Assembly: GCA_030549495.1 (NCBI GenBank)
Contig: JAUIRK010000570.1
Span: 1,527,501-1,591,500, forward strand
Direction: 5' to 3'
Origin: Nectonema munidae
Lineage: Eukaryota > Nematomorpha > Nectonematoida > Nectonematidae
DNA length: 64,000 bases
A program made the position numbers and the translations under genes. Below are positions 23,965 to 34,751 of the stretch, piece after piece. How positions within the stretch are numbered: position 1 is the stretch's first letter; each line of letters begins with the position of its first letter. The notes under the pieces were generated by a model, which saw only the letters and a program-made list of their open reading frames with translations, ran no database searches and was not told the origin of the DNA.

Positions 23965-24540
23965 AAAAATGCGCTGGCATGTTTTTTTAGTCCTTTAAAA
24001 ATGCAAAATTTTTTTTATTCCTAATGATATTTACCTACTCCACTCCTTTTTTTCCATTAAATTTTTTTTCATACAATAAATTATAAAAGCCATATTCGAA
24101 AACTAAGAATTTTGTCCTTAAAAACAACAAGAAATGGCAACTATTTTCAACTCTAGTTTAGTTTTTAACAATTACATAGTTTTAAAAAGTCCTGGCATTC
24201 AAAAAACAAACGATTCTCAATAAAGCCTCTTTTCAGGCCTTCACTCAAAAATAATAATGGATTCAGGCCTGTTGACAATTAGTGAGATTAGAGGCTGAAA
24301 AAATTATTTTGCACCTAATGAATATCGCGTAGGATAGCGGAGTTTTCGAATAATCTCTTTGATAAATGAAGTCTGGTTGCATTACCAATGAGTTTTCTAA
24401 TACAATCCTTTCCATATCGCCTTTAGAAGACAAAGAATTGCAGAATCGGTTCAACCAAAAATTCTGTTCACTAAAGATTTACAAAAGAAATCATTTTTAG
24501 AGCAATTGTATAAAACCTTTACTTGGTTAGAGTATAGCAT
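23965..24540. other. No recognised feature
   Basis: AT-rich; no gene or repeat recognised. Homology to 40187 begins just after this interval. Confidence 0.45.
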
Positions 24541-24544
24541 ATTT

Positions 24545-24653
24545 GCGATAGAAAGTACAACTGACCATCGGTTTCAATAACTGGTAAATGGCAATAAAGA
24601 ACAATGAGTAGTGATCTATAATATATGAATTTTGTTCTCTTGTGGAGCTAGAA
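24545..24653. repeat. Left flank of a duplicated segment (partner 40187-40317)
   Basis: Words such as CAATAACTGGTAAATGGCAA and CCAATGAGTAGTGATCTAT are shared with 40187-40317, outside the hAT termini. The 8-bp AGCTAGAA at 24646-24653 corresponds to the hAT target duplication AGCTTGAA/AGCTAGAA at the partner locus. This shows that the two hAT copies were duplicated together with their flank. Confidence 0.7.
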
Positions 24654-26522
24654 CAAGGGTTCTCAAACTTTAATTTTTTTGGCGTGGCTGTCTATAATTT
24701 TTTTATAACTAGGCGTCTCAAAAAAATAAATTGACGTAAACTAATGTAGTAAAAATGACAGTTGTTTATTCAAAAATTGTCTGAATAATCCGATGAATGT
24801 TAAATGGATGCATCTGCTTTGCTAAACTAGTTTGTCTACGCTTCGCTCTGTTTTGGCCAATGCAACTCTGATATTACTTACACCCAATCTGTTACGGGAT
24901 TTGGTTTTATTTCCTTGCTCATACTCATATGTAGTAGCAAATCGAATCAGAACTTTCAAAGCCATCTTTGCAACATCAGCATAGGACTATCTACATTCAA
25001 TCTAAAAATCGCTTTGTGATATTTCACAAAAAACATATTTTGGACCTTCTCAATCATTAACCCTATTCCTTACGAGCTATTTTCTCTTTTTTTCTAAACA
25101 GTAATATTTTTATTAATTCATAACCCAAATAAACTATTGATTGCGATTCTGATAAGATTACTTATTTTCTAATAATGTTTAACTTATCAAAAAATCAATT
25201 AAACCTGTCAATCAGTGACATCATAATTCCTATTAGTGATGCGAAGCGTAAAACACCTGCTATGCTATTCGCTAAAAAATTCGCTCAATTATATCCCTTC
25301 AAATTTAGTGACTTTTCCTAGAATCGCTAGCTGCATGAACAATAAAATTTTTTGCATGAACAATAATTTAATCCTAGAAATAGTGACAGTTCGAAAAATG
25401 GTTTGATATCATGGAAAAGATTGATAGCTCGATTTTTTTGTAAAAAAACCTCAGAATGTTTATTTAAAAGAAATTGGAGCAAAAAAACGTTGTAGTTCAT
25501 GTCTGGACAACATAAAAGAGGTAAGAATTACAAATTAAGCAAAATAACCAAACAATGTAAAAAGCGCAAAAATCTGTTTGAATAAATATGCTTTTACTTT
25601 TTGTTTACAAGGCCGTTAATTTTTTTTATTGTTTTGCTTGATTAAGTTTCATTGTTTTTATGTAAAATTTTTGCTATTCTTTTTTGAGAATGAATTGACT
25701 TTCTAAACTTAAATAAATTTGATTGCTTTTGTTAGTATGTATACCAACAATAAATGTGGTCAATCTATTGATTTACACTTCATAACACTACAATAACTTC
25801 GATGAGTGAAAATACATTCAGATTTCAAGAATACTTTGTACTAGTCGCAATAGTCAACGATTTTTACTTTAGGATTCAGTGATGTTTTTGATAAATCAAT
25901 TTTCATATTCACTTTTTTATAGTGTATCAATAAGTTTATTATATCATAAGTGTGTTATAAGCAAGTAGCATATTTAACACAGTGAAAATTTATGAATAAT
26001 CTGTCTTCTTTCTTTTGATCTTTCAAAAGATCGTGGAAAAACTTTTGAGAAATTGTCTCCGGTGTTAAACTTCTAATCTTTTGAAAGATATTTTTATTTA
26101 TTAGTATAACCTTTCATAAGTCTGTAATTTTTGTGTCCATGAATATATTACAAAACTGAAAAAGCAAAAAAAGACAATTCGTAAGGGGGGGGGGGTCTTA
26201 AACACCCCCACCCCCTCAACAGGATTAGGGCTAATCAAATCAATAGTGTTCTTGGATTAAAAGAAGTCTTATTAGGCCAGATTACAGATTATAAGCTGGT
26301 TTTTGATAAATTGATTGTATTTTTCAAATTTTTGCAAGTTAGGAATAAAGAGAAATTTCTTGGCTAAGATATGCTACACGGTGTTTCGTGGCCTCTAGGA
26401 CATGTTCAAAATTCGAACAAAAATTTTCTTGTCAAAGAATGCCATAATTCCCGCTTCATTACCAAAGCTGTCAATTTTTATGGTAATGGAGTACTGTGAT
26501 CTTTTTTCCTTCCAACGTAAGC
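24654..26522 (-). pseudogene. hAT transposon copy (ZBED5-like), interrupted by two TTAA elements
   Basis: The left terminus is CAAGGGTTCTCAAACTTT. The segment up to 25056 and the segment 26235-26522 are colinear with 40318-41060. They contain the antisense of the same C-terminal hAT transposase region (for example 'LIRFATTYEYEQ' and 'KTKSRNR' near 24890-24950). Element A (25061-26230) and element B (from 26527) split it. Many substitutions and frameshifts leave no coding capacity. The remaining upstream part of this hAT is not seen after element B, so the copy is truncated or continues elsewhere. Confidence 0.7.
25061..26230. mobile_element. TTAA-target repeat element A
   Basis: Flanked by TTAA (25057-25060) and CTAA (26231-26234). 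The paralogous hAT at 40735-40750 has one uninterrupted ATTAATCAAATCAAT, so that locus is the empty site. The left end is CCCTATTCCTTACGAG; the right end, reversed, is CCCTAATCCTGTTGAGGGGG. An internal part (about 25228-25330) matches the start of elements B and C (CCTATTAGTG, then TTAGTGACTTTTCCTAGAAT and CGCTAGCTGCAT). Non-coding. The CCC-start at TTAA fits piggyBac-type termini. Confidence 0.75.
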
Positions 26523-26526
26523 TTAA

Positions 26527-28097
26527 CCCTATTAGTGCTGGAGGGAAGAGAGGAGGGGGGTGGGCTTAAAACGCCCCGTCTCCTCTTTACTAAAAAAAAA
26601 TTAATTGTACACAATTGGCTGAATTGTATCCCTTCAAATTTCGTGACTTTTCCTAAAATTAAAATGGTTTAAAAGTTGAATGACCCTCTCATGTCAAAAA
26701 CTGTCACCCAAAATCAAAAATTAAAATTTTTTAACAAAAAATTGACATTATCTATCGAAATTTTGATTAATCAGAAATATCTATAATAAAATATTCCTTC
26801 AAATTTTACATAAAATATATGTTTTTATACTAAATCGGCAATGTTGATTTTATTTCTGGACTCATTTTTACATCTAGGATTTGAAAATATTTATAAATGT
26901 CAATCAAATGTGAGGTTTACTTCCAAAAATTATCTCCACAAATATTCTCTCTAATTTTACATGAAATATATGTTTTTATACCAAATCTATCATGCTGTTT
27001 CATTTCTTATTAAAATATCTGTCAGTGTCAATCAAATTTGCGGTTTACGTCTGAAAACTATCCAAAAATATTTTCTCTAATTTTACATGAAATATATGTT
27101 TTTATACCAAGTCAACCATGCTAGTTTTATTTCTGAAATCAGGTTTTGCACTTAGTTTTAAATTTGTCTGAAAGTCTCAATCAAATGTTCGATTCACGTC
27201 TAATGTCTACAGAAATATTTTTGAAATTTAAATAAAATATCTATTTTTATACCAAATGGAAGATGATGGTTTCATTTTTGGGCGCAGCTTTGGCATTTAT
27301 GGTTTTAAAATATCTGAAAGCTTCAATCAGATTTGCGGTTTACTTCTAGATACTGTCTCCAAAAATATTTTCAAAAAAATAAAATGTTTTTATACCAAAT
27401 CGACTATACTTATTTTATTTCTATATTGGATTTTGGATATACGGTTAAAAAAATACCCGGAAGTGTCAATTAAATTAGTGATGTATTCCTGAAAATCAAT
27501 TCTGTACAATTTTTCAAAAAATTGTTATATATTGGGTTATATAGTAAGCTAATTGAAAAGAGAATGTGTGATCAAAAGAAATAATTAAAAATATGTACCT
27601 TGACTAAATGGAAGATCTACCATGTTCTAATGGACTAGGAAGTGCTGTAATGATCTAATATTGGGTGCTTCAAAAAAAATTTCACCGTGAAAAAGAAGTT
27701 CCTATTTTACAAATGAAAAATCTTTAAATCTATAGCTTATCATTTACATATTTCACTAAGATGGGTAGGAAATTGAAAATTTAGAATAGGTCAGAGTTAT
27801 CAAAAATGGCACAGATGCCAATATGTGAGAATTTAGTCACTATTAAGATATTTTTTAATTTAAATTGAATTTGTCCATCTTTCCTTTTGCGTGAAAAAGA
27901 AAATCTTTTAGATGAAGAAAGTGGACAACTTTTTGTAATTGAACAATCAACATCACGAATGATTCATCACAAAAAAACCTTTGAACTTAGATTGGTTGAC
28001 AAATATTCAGTCCTGATAATAAAATATACGATACTGATAAAAAAAGCCTGATATCATCAAGAAGATTCTTTAATCAGAATGCTTTAAGAGAGGAAAA
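26527..28097 (+). mobile_element. TTAA-target repeat element B with ~148-bp tandem units
   Basis: It starts TTAA-CCCTATTAGTGCTGG inside the hAT copy. The paralogue at about 41050 has AGATTAAGAGAATTC uninterrupted. B is colinear with element C (60234-62702) up to 28097. Five tandem units (26760-27520) contain the core TTTACATGAAATATATG and TTTGCGGTTTAC. After the array a unique ~500-bp segment is shared with C (for example GAAGATCTACCATGTTCTAA). The right end is not seen; a VFDTTS-family gene follows directly. Confidence 0.75.
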
Positions 28098-28439
28098 AAT
28101 CTGTTCAAACGCCCACTAGTCTCTTGTGTCAACTTATACACACGTGTACGTTAGGGTGTTTCTCGTGCCCCCTAAATATGAAAAAACTTCTAACAAATCA
28201 TATTTTTTTCTACAAATGTAAAATGATAATACAATATTAAAATTAAAACTAAACTAATATTGAAATATGTTTAGGTGTTCCAGAACTCAAAAAACCTTTT
28301 CTTGTTTTTGAAAAAACGCTATACTTTTTATATATTTATTTGATGAAAGATATACGAAAAGTGTGTATAAAACAAATTTACATATTTTTTTGAACATAAA
28401 AACATGATATGTCACTTTTTTCCTTGGTTTCGTAAGTTT

Positions 28440-30150
28440 TTCCTATCAATCTCAACCACTTGTAAAATATCTTGATTTCTGTTCTCATCACGTGTGGAAC
28501 AAATATAGTCGACGCTAATTTATCACGCAAATATTAGAAACAGCTTTACGTGCAAACAAAAGATAAATTGTCTTCCCACTTTTAAAGATAAAAAGTTTTC
28601 GTCCAAATTCAAATGCTTGAGGAAAGACCAAGAAGTCTTCCCTATCAATTGGTGAATTTCTCCTACTCTACTGAATTTTTCCTTTTTGGGCTTTCCATAT
28701 CCTGCTCCATGCCTTTGAACAAAATTATAGTCTTTTTCAAAAAAATTCAAACTTTCTACAATTTTTTCTTTTGGCTGATATCAAGTTTTCCACTGAAAAG
28801 CGATATCGGTGTCATTTCTTCACTAAGGTACCAAAGATGAATAATCATGAAAACTTTTTTTGCACATAGATACATGTCGTTCAAAACTGTCTTCAGCGAT
28901 GTCAGCTGTGAACCATCAAGGCAAATAAGTAAAAATACAAAAGTTAACAAAACATGACATTTTTTCTAATTGACTTGATGACAAAAATTCTTCTTTACTC
29001 CTGTAAAAAATTTTTTTTAACATAACAATTTTAAACAATAATAATTATAACCATCCATCTTTTTTTATTAATAGAACCTGGTACTCTGAATTTAACAAAA
29101 CTTTTTTCACCATCAAAATACATTAGGCTTAAAAGAAGAAGCTCTTTGTAGTCGTTTCTAACATATTTCTTCATCAACATACCTTTTAAAAAATCAATGA
29201 GTCTACTTTTATCTTTACTTCCTTCATAAAAAGTGTGGTTGCATTGCTCGTTTCAAGACAAACGTTATTTTTTTTCTGAATTTATTAAAGAGATCATATT
29301 CCCGTCCAGATGTGTCATAAATTTTTGTTACTTCCCATATTTTTTTCAAAATAATTTCACCAATATGGTGTCTGCAAGGACACCAGAGAAGTGGAGTTTC
29401 AAGTTTATTCTGAATGCAAACGCCTGTTGCAAATAAACGTCAAGTGTTAAGACTTGTGGTATCAAAAACCATTGTTTTGACAAATTGTTTACAACCCCAT
29501 TTTTCAAGCAAATCTACAGAATCACTTCTCCTCCTTTGTTTTTTCCATAAGAAGCTATCAAGGACACACCAAGTAACTTAACCATGTCTGTTCAAAACAA
29601 CGACAGGCATTCGCTTTTCGTAATAGAACTTACTTTTCAATTTAGGAAACAATTTTCGATCCCAGTGCAAATTCAAAAACATTTTTGTCTTCCAAGACCT
29701 TTTTATATTGTTGTTGGCTGTTTCTTTTCAACGTTAACTTTATATTTATAAGCTTGAGAAGGATGTAGATTTATTTTACTACAGTCACATTGGCAAGTTT
29801 CAATGAAAGATTAGATAATTGTAGCGGGTGCTGTTGGTGAAACATTGTTTCTAACTAATCTAGAAATTACGTTTTCTCTTCTCAAAATATCATAAGGTAG
29901 AAAAATACTTGTTCTAGTTTTTTTACATCTTTTTTTGTGATTTTCTGTTTAAAATATCTGTGTTTTCTACTGATGTTTCTTCATCATCACTTTCTGAATA
30001 CTTTCTTTCGACAATAGTTTCTATTTTCTTTGGAGTATAAACTTTTTGTTTTTTCTTTCTTTTTCTAACCAAAGAAAACCCTTTAACATCTACATTACAC
30101 TAAGAAGCGTTTTTTCTATCATCTATTATCATATATCATTTTTTTTCCAA
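28440..30150 (-). pseudogene. Transposase-like pseudogene of the 'VFDTTS' family, copy 1
   Basis: Reading down the minus strand, pieces appear in this order: 'KQKVYTPKKIETIVERKYSE' (about 30060-30000); 'DILRRENVISRLVRNNVSPT'; 'LHWDRKLFPKLKSKFYYEKR'; 'LLEKWGCKQFVKTMVFDTTS' (about 29512-29453); 'YKELLLLSLMYFDGEKSFVK'; 'RWM'; 'NLDENFLSLKVGRQFIF'; and 'QDILQVVEIDRK' (about 28475-28440). This matches a widespread but, as far as I know, unnamed protein family of arthropods and cnidarians. That family has 'FDTTaSNTG' and 'CRHHv.E' signatures and a conserved C-terminal 'LLQVVE.HRK'; I infer a transposase with an RNase-H-like fold. Many stops and frameshifts. It lies against the cut end of element B. 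Confidence 0.6.
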
Positions 30151-30159
30151 GAAAAGGGT

Positions 30160-30780
30160 ATCCGCATTGATTTCTTCTTTTTCAAAAGCAGTTTTCCCCC
30201 TTTTCATTTTCTCTAAAACATTGTCAAAAAGACATTGTTTTGTCTAACTGACTTTTGAATTCTTTAATCTTTTTACTTTTCTGTTGCTCTCCATAGCTTA
30301 CTTTTTTCATCTATCATTTCAGCAGTTGAGCTTTTTAGATCGATATTTTGTTATGATCATACTAATTTTAAATCGGTTAATAAAGTCATCTTTATTTTGA
30401 TAGAGTAGCACGGAAGTTAGCGGTGTAAGTGTCTATGAATGAATATAGGTGTTTAAAATTAGACTTAAGAAAAAGCAAATTTTATAAAATAGAAGGATAT
30501 GTTTATAAAGGACGGCGTTTCTTTATGAATTGCGTGAAGAACTTAAGATTGACGAAAACGAAATGTTGACTCCGTAGAATGTTGTTAACTGATGAGTTAT
30601 TCATTCGGATAAGCTGAGAATGTCAGAAGCCGCTAATTTTCTCGTGGTCTCCATTTCTCCTACAAACATTCAACAGCAATAAACAGTCCCCTTCGGCATT
30701 CTTTTATCCTCTCTCAATGCTCAATCTGCAAAGTAGCGTAATATTTTTCCATGAAATTATAATCCTCTATATATCGGCGT
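30160..30780. other. No recognised feature
   Basis: AT-rich interval between the VFDTTS pseudogene and the inverted-repeat element upstream of the COA1-like gene. No motifs seen. Confidence 0.45.
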
Positions 30781-30790
30781 AGACACTCTG

Positions 30791-31017
30791 GAGCGTTATA
30801 CGATTAAGCAATATACGATAGAGCGACATACTTTTAAAGCTTCAGACATGTTTAAGCGATCATCGCTTGAGCTATAAAACTGTCAAATATTTAATATAAT
30901 AAAGATATTTTATCCTAGAAAAAAGCTCTAAAATGTAACTTTTGAAAAAATTGTCGCTCTAATCTAATGTATGTATACCTACCGCTCTACGCTATATCGC
31001 GCAGTTGTTTATCGCTC
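30791..31017. mobile_element. Possible MITE with inverted repeats upstream of the COA1-like gene
   Basis: The left arm (30791-30832) has GAGCG, AGCAATATACG and TAGAGCGACATAC. The reversed right arm (31017-30971) has GAGCG, CGCGATATAGCG and TAGAGCGGTAGGTATACATAC. The match is imperfect over about 42 bp. The element ends ~127 bp before the COA1-like start codon, so it may hold part of that promoter. Confidence 0.4.
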
Positions 31018-31143
31018 ACGCGTATGAGTGAGTGCCTGCATATCATAGGTCTTACATATTTATTAAAATTATTTAGGATATGAAATGGATAGTGTCTAAA
31101 GTTGAATTGTGGCGGGAGCTAGACTGGCGATTGTAATAGCAAG

Positions 31144-31575
31144 ATGAAAAATAATGTGAAAGTGTATTACTTGCTTTGCTGTGGTGTTTTTATCTTCAAC
31201 ACAATAACCTACAAATCATTAACGTATATGAAACACAAAAAGTTCGAAGATCTCAAATTTTTCCAACAAGCGAAAAAAGTATTCTTTCAATATCACCCAA
31301 TTCAAAGCATCATCGGAAAAGGAGTAAAATTCGAAAAAGTTTCACTTATGAATTGTACAAATAATTTAATTTCCAAAAACTACGCTTCTGCTTTGATTCC
31401 CTTTAAATCTTATAAAGGAGTTAAAGGAAGTTTTCAAGCAATTGGCTATCGCTCCGTGGACGAGAAAGAATACGAATTAAATACTTTAATTGTCAATATT
31501 ACGAGTGGAAAAGAGCTTATCAGAGTCAAAATCATCGAAAGAAACTTAGACAAGAAAGAAGATGAAAAAGTCTAA
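31144..31575 (+). CDS. COA1: Probable cytochrome c oxidase assembly factor 1 (COA1-like)
   Basis: Single open frame of 143 codons (human COA1 has 146). In the family this is a single-pass inner-membrane protein facing the intermembrane space, with a Tim21-like fold, that aids early assembly of complex IV and complex I. Seen here: a short basic start, a membrane segment at about residues 8-26 ('YYLLCCGVFIFNTITYKSL'), then 'FFQQAKKVFFQYHPIQSIIG' (compare family 'A...L..HPea.e.LG.Pl'). A beta-rich domain with 'KGVKGSFQAIGYRS' and 'YELNTLIVNI' and a Lys/Glu-rich tail follow. I chose the first ATG because the membrane segment lies just behind it. No intron is needed. Sequence similarity is weak, so the family call rests on length, layout and spaced matches. 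A polyadenylation signal lies 182 bases downstream. Confidence 0.55.
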   Translation: MKNNVKVYYLLCCGVFIFNTITYKSLTYMKHKKFEDLKFFQQAKKVFFQYHPIQSIIGKGVKFEKVSLMNCTNNLISKNYASALIPFKSYKGVKGSFQAIGYRSVDEKEYELNTLIVNITSGKELIRVKIIERNLDKKEDEKV

Positions 31576-31756
31576 AATCATTCGGTTCCTGCAATTTAGA
31601 AGTTTTTATATTAATTGAATCATCTCCAAAACGTATCCTCTCTATATTCTTAATTCAGACAAAAATCTCTTGGTGAGATGATTGAATTTTGAGTGTGTTG
31701 AAGCATGTGACAAAGGATTGAAAGACTACATCATAGTGTTTTTATCATATGATCGG

Positions 31757-31762
31757 AATAAA
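31757..31762 (+). terminator. Polyadenylation signal AATAAA after the COA1-like gene
   Basis: A canonical AATAAA 182 bases past the stop codon, on the same strand. In AT-rich DNA this hexamer is common, so the assignment rests on position only. Confidence 0.4.
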
Positions 31763-31799
31763 TTTGAATTTACACAATAGTAGTATTTAAATAATGTTT

Positions 31800-31927
31800 T
31801 TAACCAGTTATCGACCACAGTCGACTTTACAAAAATATGAATCGTCTGCTTTTATAAATGCTTTTTAATACAAATCTTCTGCTTTACACTAGATATCGTC
31901 TACTTATTCTGGCCTATAACGGGTTAA
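31800..31927. mobile_element. Short TTAA-flanked MITE (piggyBac-like)
   Basis: The left end is TTAACCAGTTATCGACCA. The right end, reversed, is TTAACCCGTTATAGGCCA. About 17 of the first 21 bases agree and both ends include TTAA. 128 bp, non-coding. TTAA followed by CC is the rule for piggyBac-type ends. Confidence 0.7.
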
Positions 31928-32012
31928 ATTAGTTTACAAGAAAAGAAAATCGTCTGCATATAAAATCGCATTGAAAAGAAAGCAGATGATTGCTAGCCTT
32001 TAAAATACCGGT

Positions 32013-32103
32013 CCTCAAATGGTATTTATTCCGTTTTTCTTTGAAAGGGGGCTGGGTTTTACGCCGTTTATTGTGTAATTTGGTGTAGACAACGCTTTTT
32101 TCA
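32013..32103 (-). repeat. 91-bp block, copy 2
   Basis: Exact reverse complement of 22442-22532. Its flanks share nothing with those of copy 1 beyond the block. The first codon position is CTG here rather than ATG. Confidence 0.8.
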
Positions 32104-32639
32104 GTACTCTTATTTTTCAAAATTTGTGACGAAATCGTTGTTGCAGAATTTTTATTTAAAATTTATCAAAAGAAACCCAGATGCAACTTTTTTTTATCAC
32201 TTTAACTAAAATGTCATCTATATTCCTCTCGATTATCATCATGGTGATATGCGAAAAAGATTTTCATACTTTTCTGTCAACTTTTGTAGATTCTTCAAAA
32301 TTTAATATCCTGGAACGCACAAAAGTTTGTCTTTTCAATTACCCGACATTCTTTAAATATCAGGCGCTCTTGTAACAGTCCTTTTTCAGGAAGAAACGTA
32401 ATTTGCGACCCCTGCCAAGAAGCTTAAAAGCCCATGACCCTATATTATAAGAGCGTGATTTATAATTTTATTTATGAAGGAAAGAAATTAACCCAAAAAA
32501 TTTCAGGAATCTAATTATTATTCATTATTAGTAAACTATACCAAAACTTTTGTTGGAATTTATTATATCAAAAATACCACAGTTGTTATAATTATATCAA
32601 AATAGGTTTTAAAATGTATTTAGCTGAATTAGTGAGATG

Positions 32640-33030
32640 TCAGCAGTTGTATTTGAGCAGCAGGCTTTGAAATTCACAATGTTTGCTGGATCATGTCTCG
32701 TGCCATCTACAGCATCCACTCTGTTTCTATTTCATGTTTTTAAATTGACCTGAGTTGAAAACCCTGTTTCACCCTTGTATGTAGATTTAGAAGCAAATCG
32801 AACAAGGAAACCCAAAATGTTGTCAGACTAACTAATATTACTGATACACAGCGCACCAGAACTGAGTTATAGATTTCACTTTAAAAATATCATAAGCTGG
32901 AGAATTAAATCTAAAAATTCTTGTATTTCATCTTGCATGTTAGATACATGAAGTTTAGTACAAAATTTTTTACTTTTCCAAGATCCCTGTTCTTCTGGTA
33001 GCTCAGAAAAAAACTAGATTTTTAGTGATC
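32640..33030 (-). pseudogene. hAT transposase C-terminal fragment (SCAND3/ZBED-like)
   Basis: Read on the minus strand: 'QDEIQEFLDLILQLMIFLKV' then 'KSIT.FWCAVYQ' (about 32950-32840), matching 'lq.D...F.vkSLteFWcsmyq.YP'. Next 'GETGFSTQVNLKT' and 'NRNRVDAVDGTRHD' (about 32770-32690) match 'CE.GFSt...IKtk.RNRLd...dmR'. This is the last ~110 residues of a hAT transposase with frameshifts and a stop. It adjoins a hAT-type terminal repeat at 33036. Confidence 0.7.
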
Positions 33031-33035
33031 TTAAG

Positions 33036-33257
33036 CAGGGGCACACATTCTCAAAATTATTGAGGGGGGGGGGATTTTTTTTTGCAATTTTCAAAATTAG
33101 TGGTCGGGAAATACCACGGGAGACCAAATATTCAAGCAATCCTTTAAAATAAAGTGTATTCAGCGCATACCTAAATTTATAAGACTACTTTATATTTTTT
33201 TTACAAAATTGATGAAATTTAAAAACTATACTTCCAGCGAAAATATTTTAATTAATT
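33036..33257. mobile_element. hAT-end repeat with poly-G tract, copy 2
   Basis: Inverted copy of 18898-19129. It begins GCAGGGGCACACATTCTC (hAT-like CAGGGGC terminus), then CAAAATTATTGA, a G-run at 33062-33072, ACCACGGGAGACCAAATATT and CTTCCAGCGAA. No coding capacity. Confidence 0.6.
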
Positions 33258-33259
33258 TG

Positions 33260-34745
33260 CATATCGCATATATCCTTAAGTTTGAAGAACTGATCTTGAC
33301 CTAAGATCATCTATCAATCCAGACGGTTTTTAACACAATGATGTTTCTAAAGAATGCTCTTCCGACGTCAGTTTTGTTGTTTAAAAACAGGGAGATTATT
33401 TTGAAAAAGGAGAATATGCACTCTCTTCCCTTGAAATTTCAAAATTTAGTTAGTTCATGTGATCAAAATGTCGGTATGCAATATTTTTCCTAATCCATGC
33501 CTTATTTTTGTGTGGCTATTTCAAATGCAATTTCATATGAGGTATGAACTACGCATGCATTTTTACAATGGTAACTCACTGCTATCAAGTCTTGGACTTT
33601 TATAGCACAAAAGACATTGTGGTTTCTAAGTGTAATAATACAGTCATATCTCGTTTATCCGTTTTCATATATCGTTTATTCGAAACTACATTTATTTAGC
33701 GAATAGTTATCTTATAACTGGCTCCAAAAATTGCGATAGCACATAAATATGTGTCGAGGCTGAAATGTCAAACTTATTTAGTTTTCACAACAAAGTCTAA
33801 ATCCAGTTTACTAGTATAGAACATGACTTTTTACAATTTATTTTGTGTAGATGCACATTGTACAGTATATTCATCCATAATAATAAATTATTTAGCAGTG
33901 CTAACAACAGCCAACTTACACACTTTTAGACGTCAGAAAACGCTTTGAAATGAGATTAAAATTTATCTCATGGAATGAGATCGAAATGTATGTAAAAATC
34001 GCTCTTTTGATTTTCTTGGCAATTTTAACAACAATAATTAAACTAATCACAACTTTATTGTGTAATTAAAATTTAAAGGTTTTAAGGTTATGAATTACAA
34101 ATTATAATTATTTCTCAATATTTTGAGCAAGCGCTCTTCTTCAAAAGTAATGTGAAATGAGAGGGTATTGGGTAATAAAGTAAATGAATGTGCTTAGAAC
34201 ATGCAGAAGGCTTGTTAATTATTAGAACAATAATTTTGACAACCCAAACTTATGCGGTGGCAAAGAAACGGAATTGCTTTCTTGTTAAAACTTCAAAATG
34301 TAGCACTAATTGCGAATGCCTCTATACTACAGCCTTGAAATTCACACTAAAAATTTATCCAATCCACTAAAGAGTATTTTTGAATTTACGGACCTATTAG
34401 TAGCTCTAATCTAAGTGAACATTTACTTCAGAGAAAAGGAATAAAATTGATATATTCTTAATTTGTCGTTTCAGTTTAAAAAATAATACAAGCTAATTCA
34501 AAATGGAATAAATTTATCATTTGTTAGTCAAAAATATTTATATCTCAAAGACGCATTAAATTATATTATAATATCGAGTAATAGCTAAAATAGTTATCTA
34601 TAGGTAAGACGATAGCTAAAAATATAATGGATGCTGTGTTTTCAATCTTTTATGTAATAGGTTTTGTAAAAATTAGAGTGATATTGAATAGAAAATAAAT
34701 GAGTACTTAAAATGCACGAAGGAATTAAATTCCAAAAATACGAAA
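33260..34745. other. Intergenic; one possible pogo-like end
   Basis: No gene recognised. At about 33640 the words CAGTCATATCTCGTTTATCC resemble a pogo/Tigger terminus, followed by an echo CATATATCGTTTATTCGAAA. No inverted partner was found. The rest is featureless and AT-rich and would hold the 3' flank of PEPCK. Confidence 0.4.
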
Positions 34746-34751
34746 AGTGTT

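Noticed and set aside
31929-32120. 63-codon basic open frame on the minus strand
   Set aside because: It covers the 91-bp repeat in a different frame from the one open in the other copy and matches nothing known.
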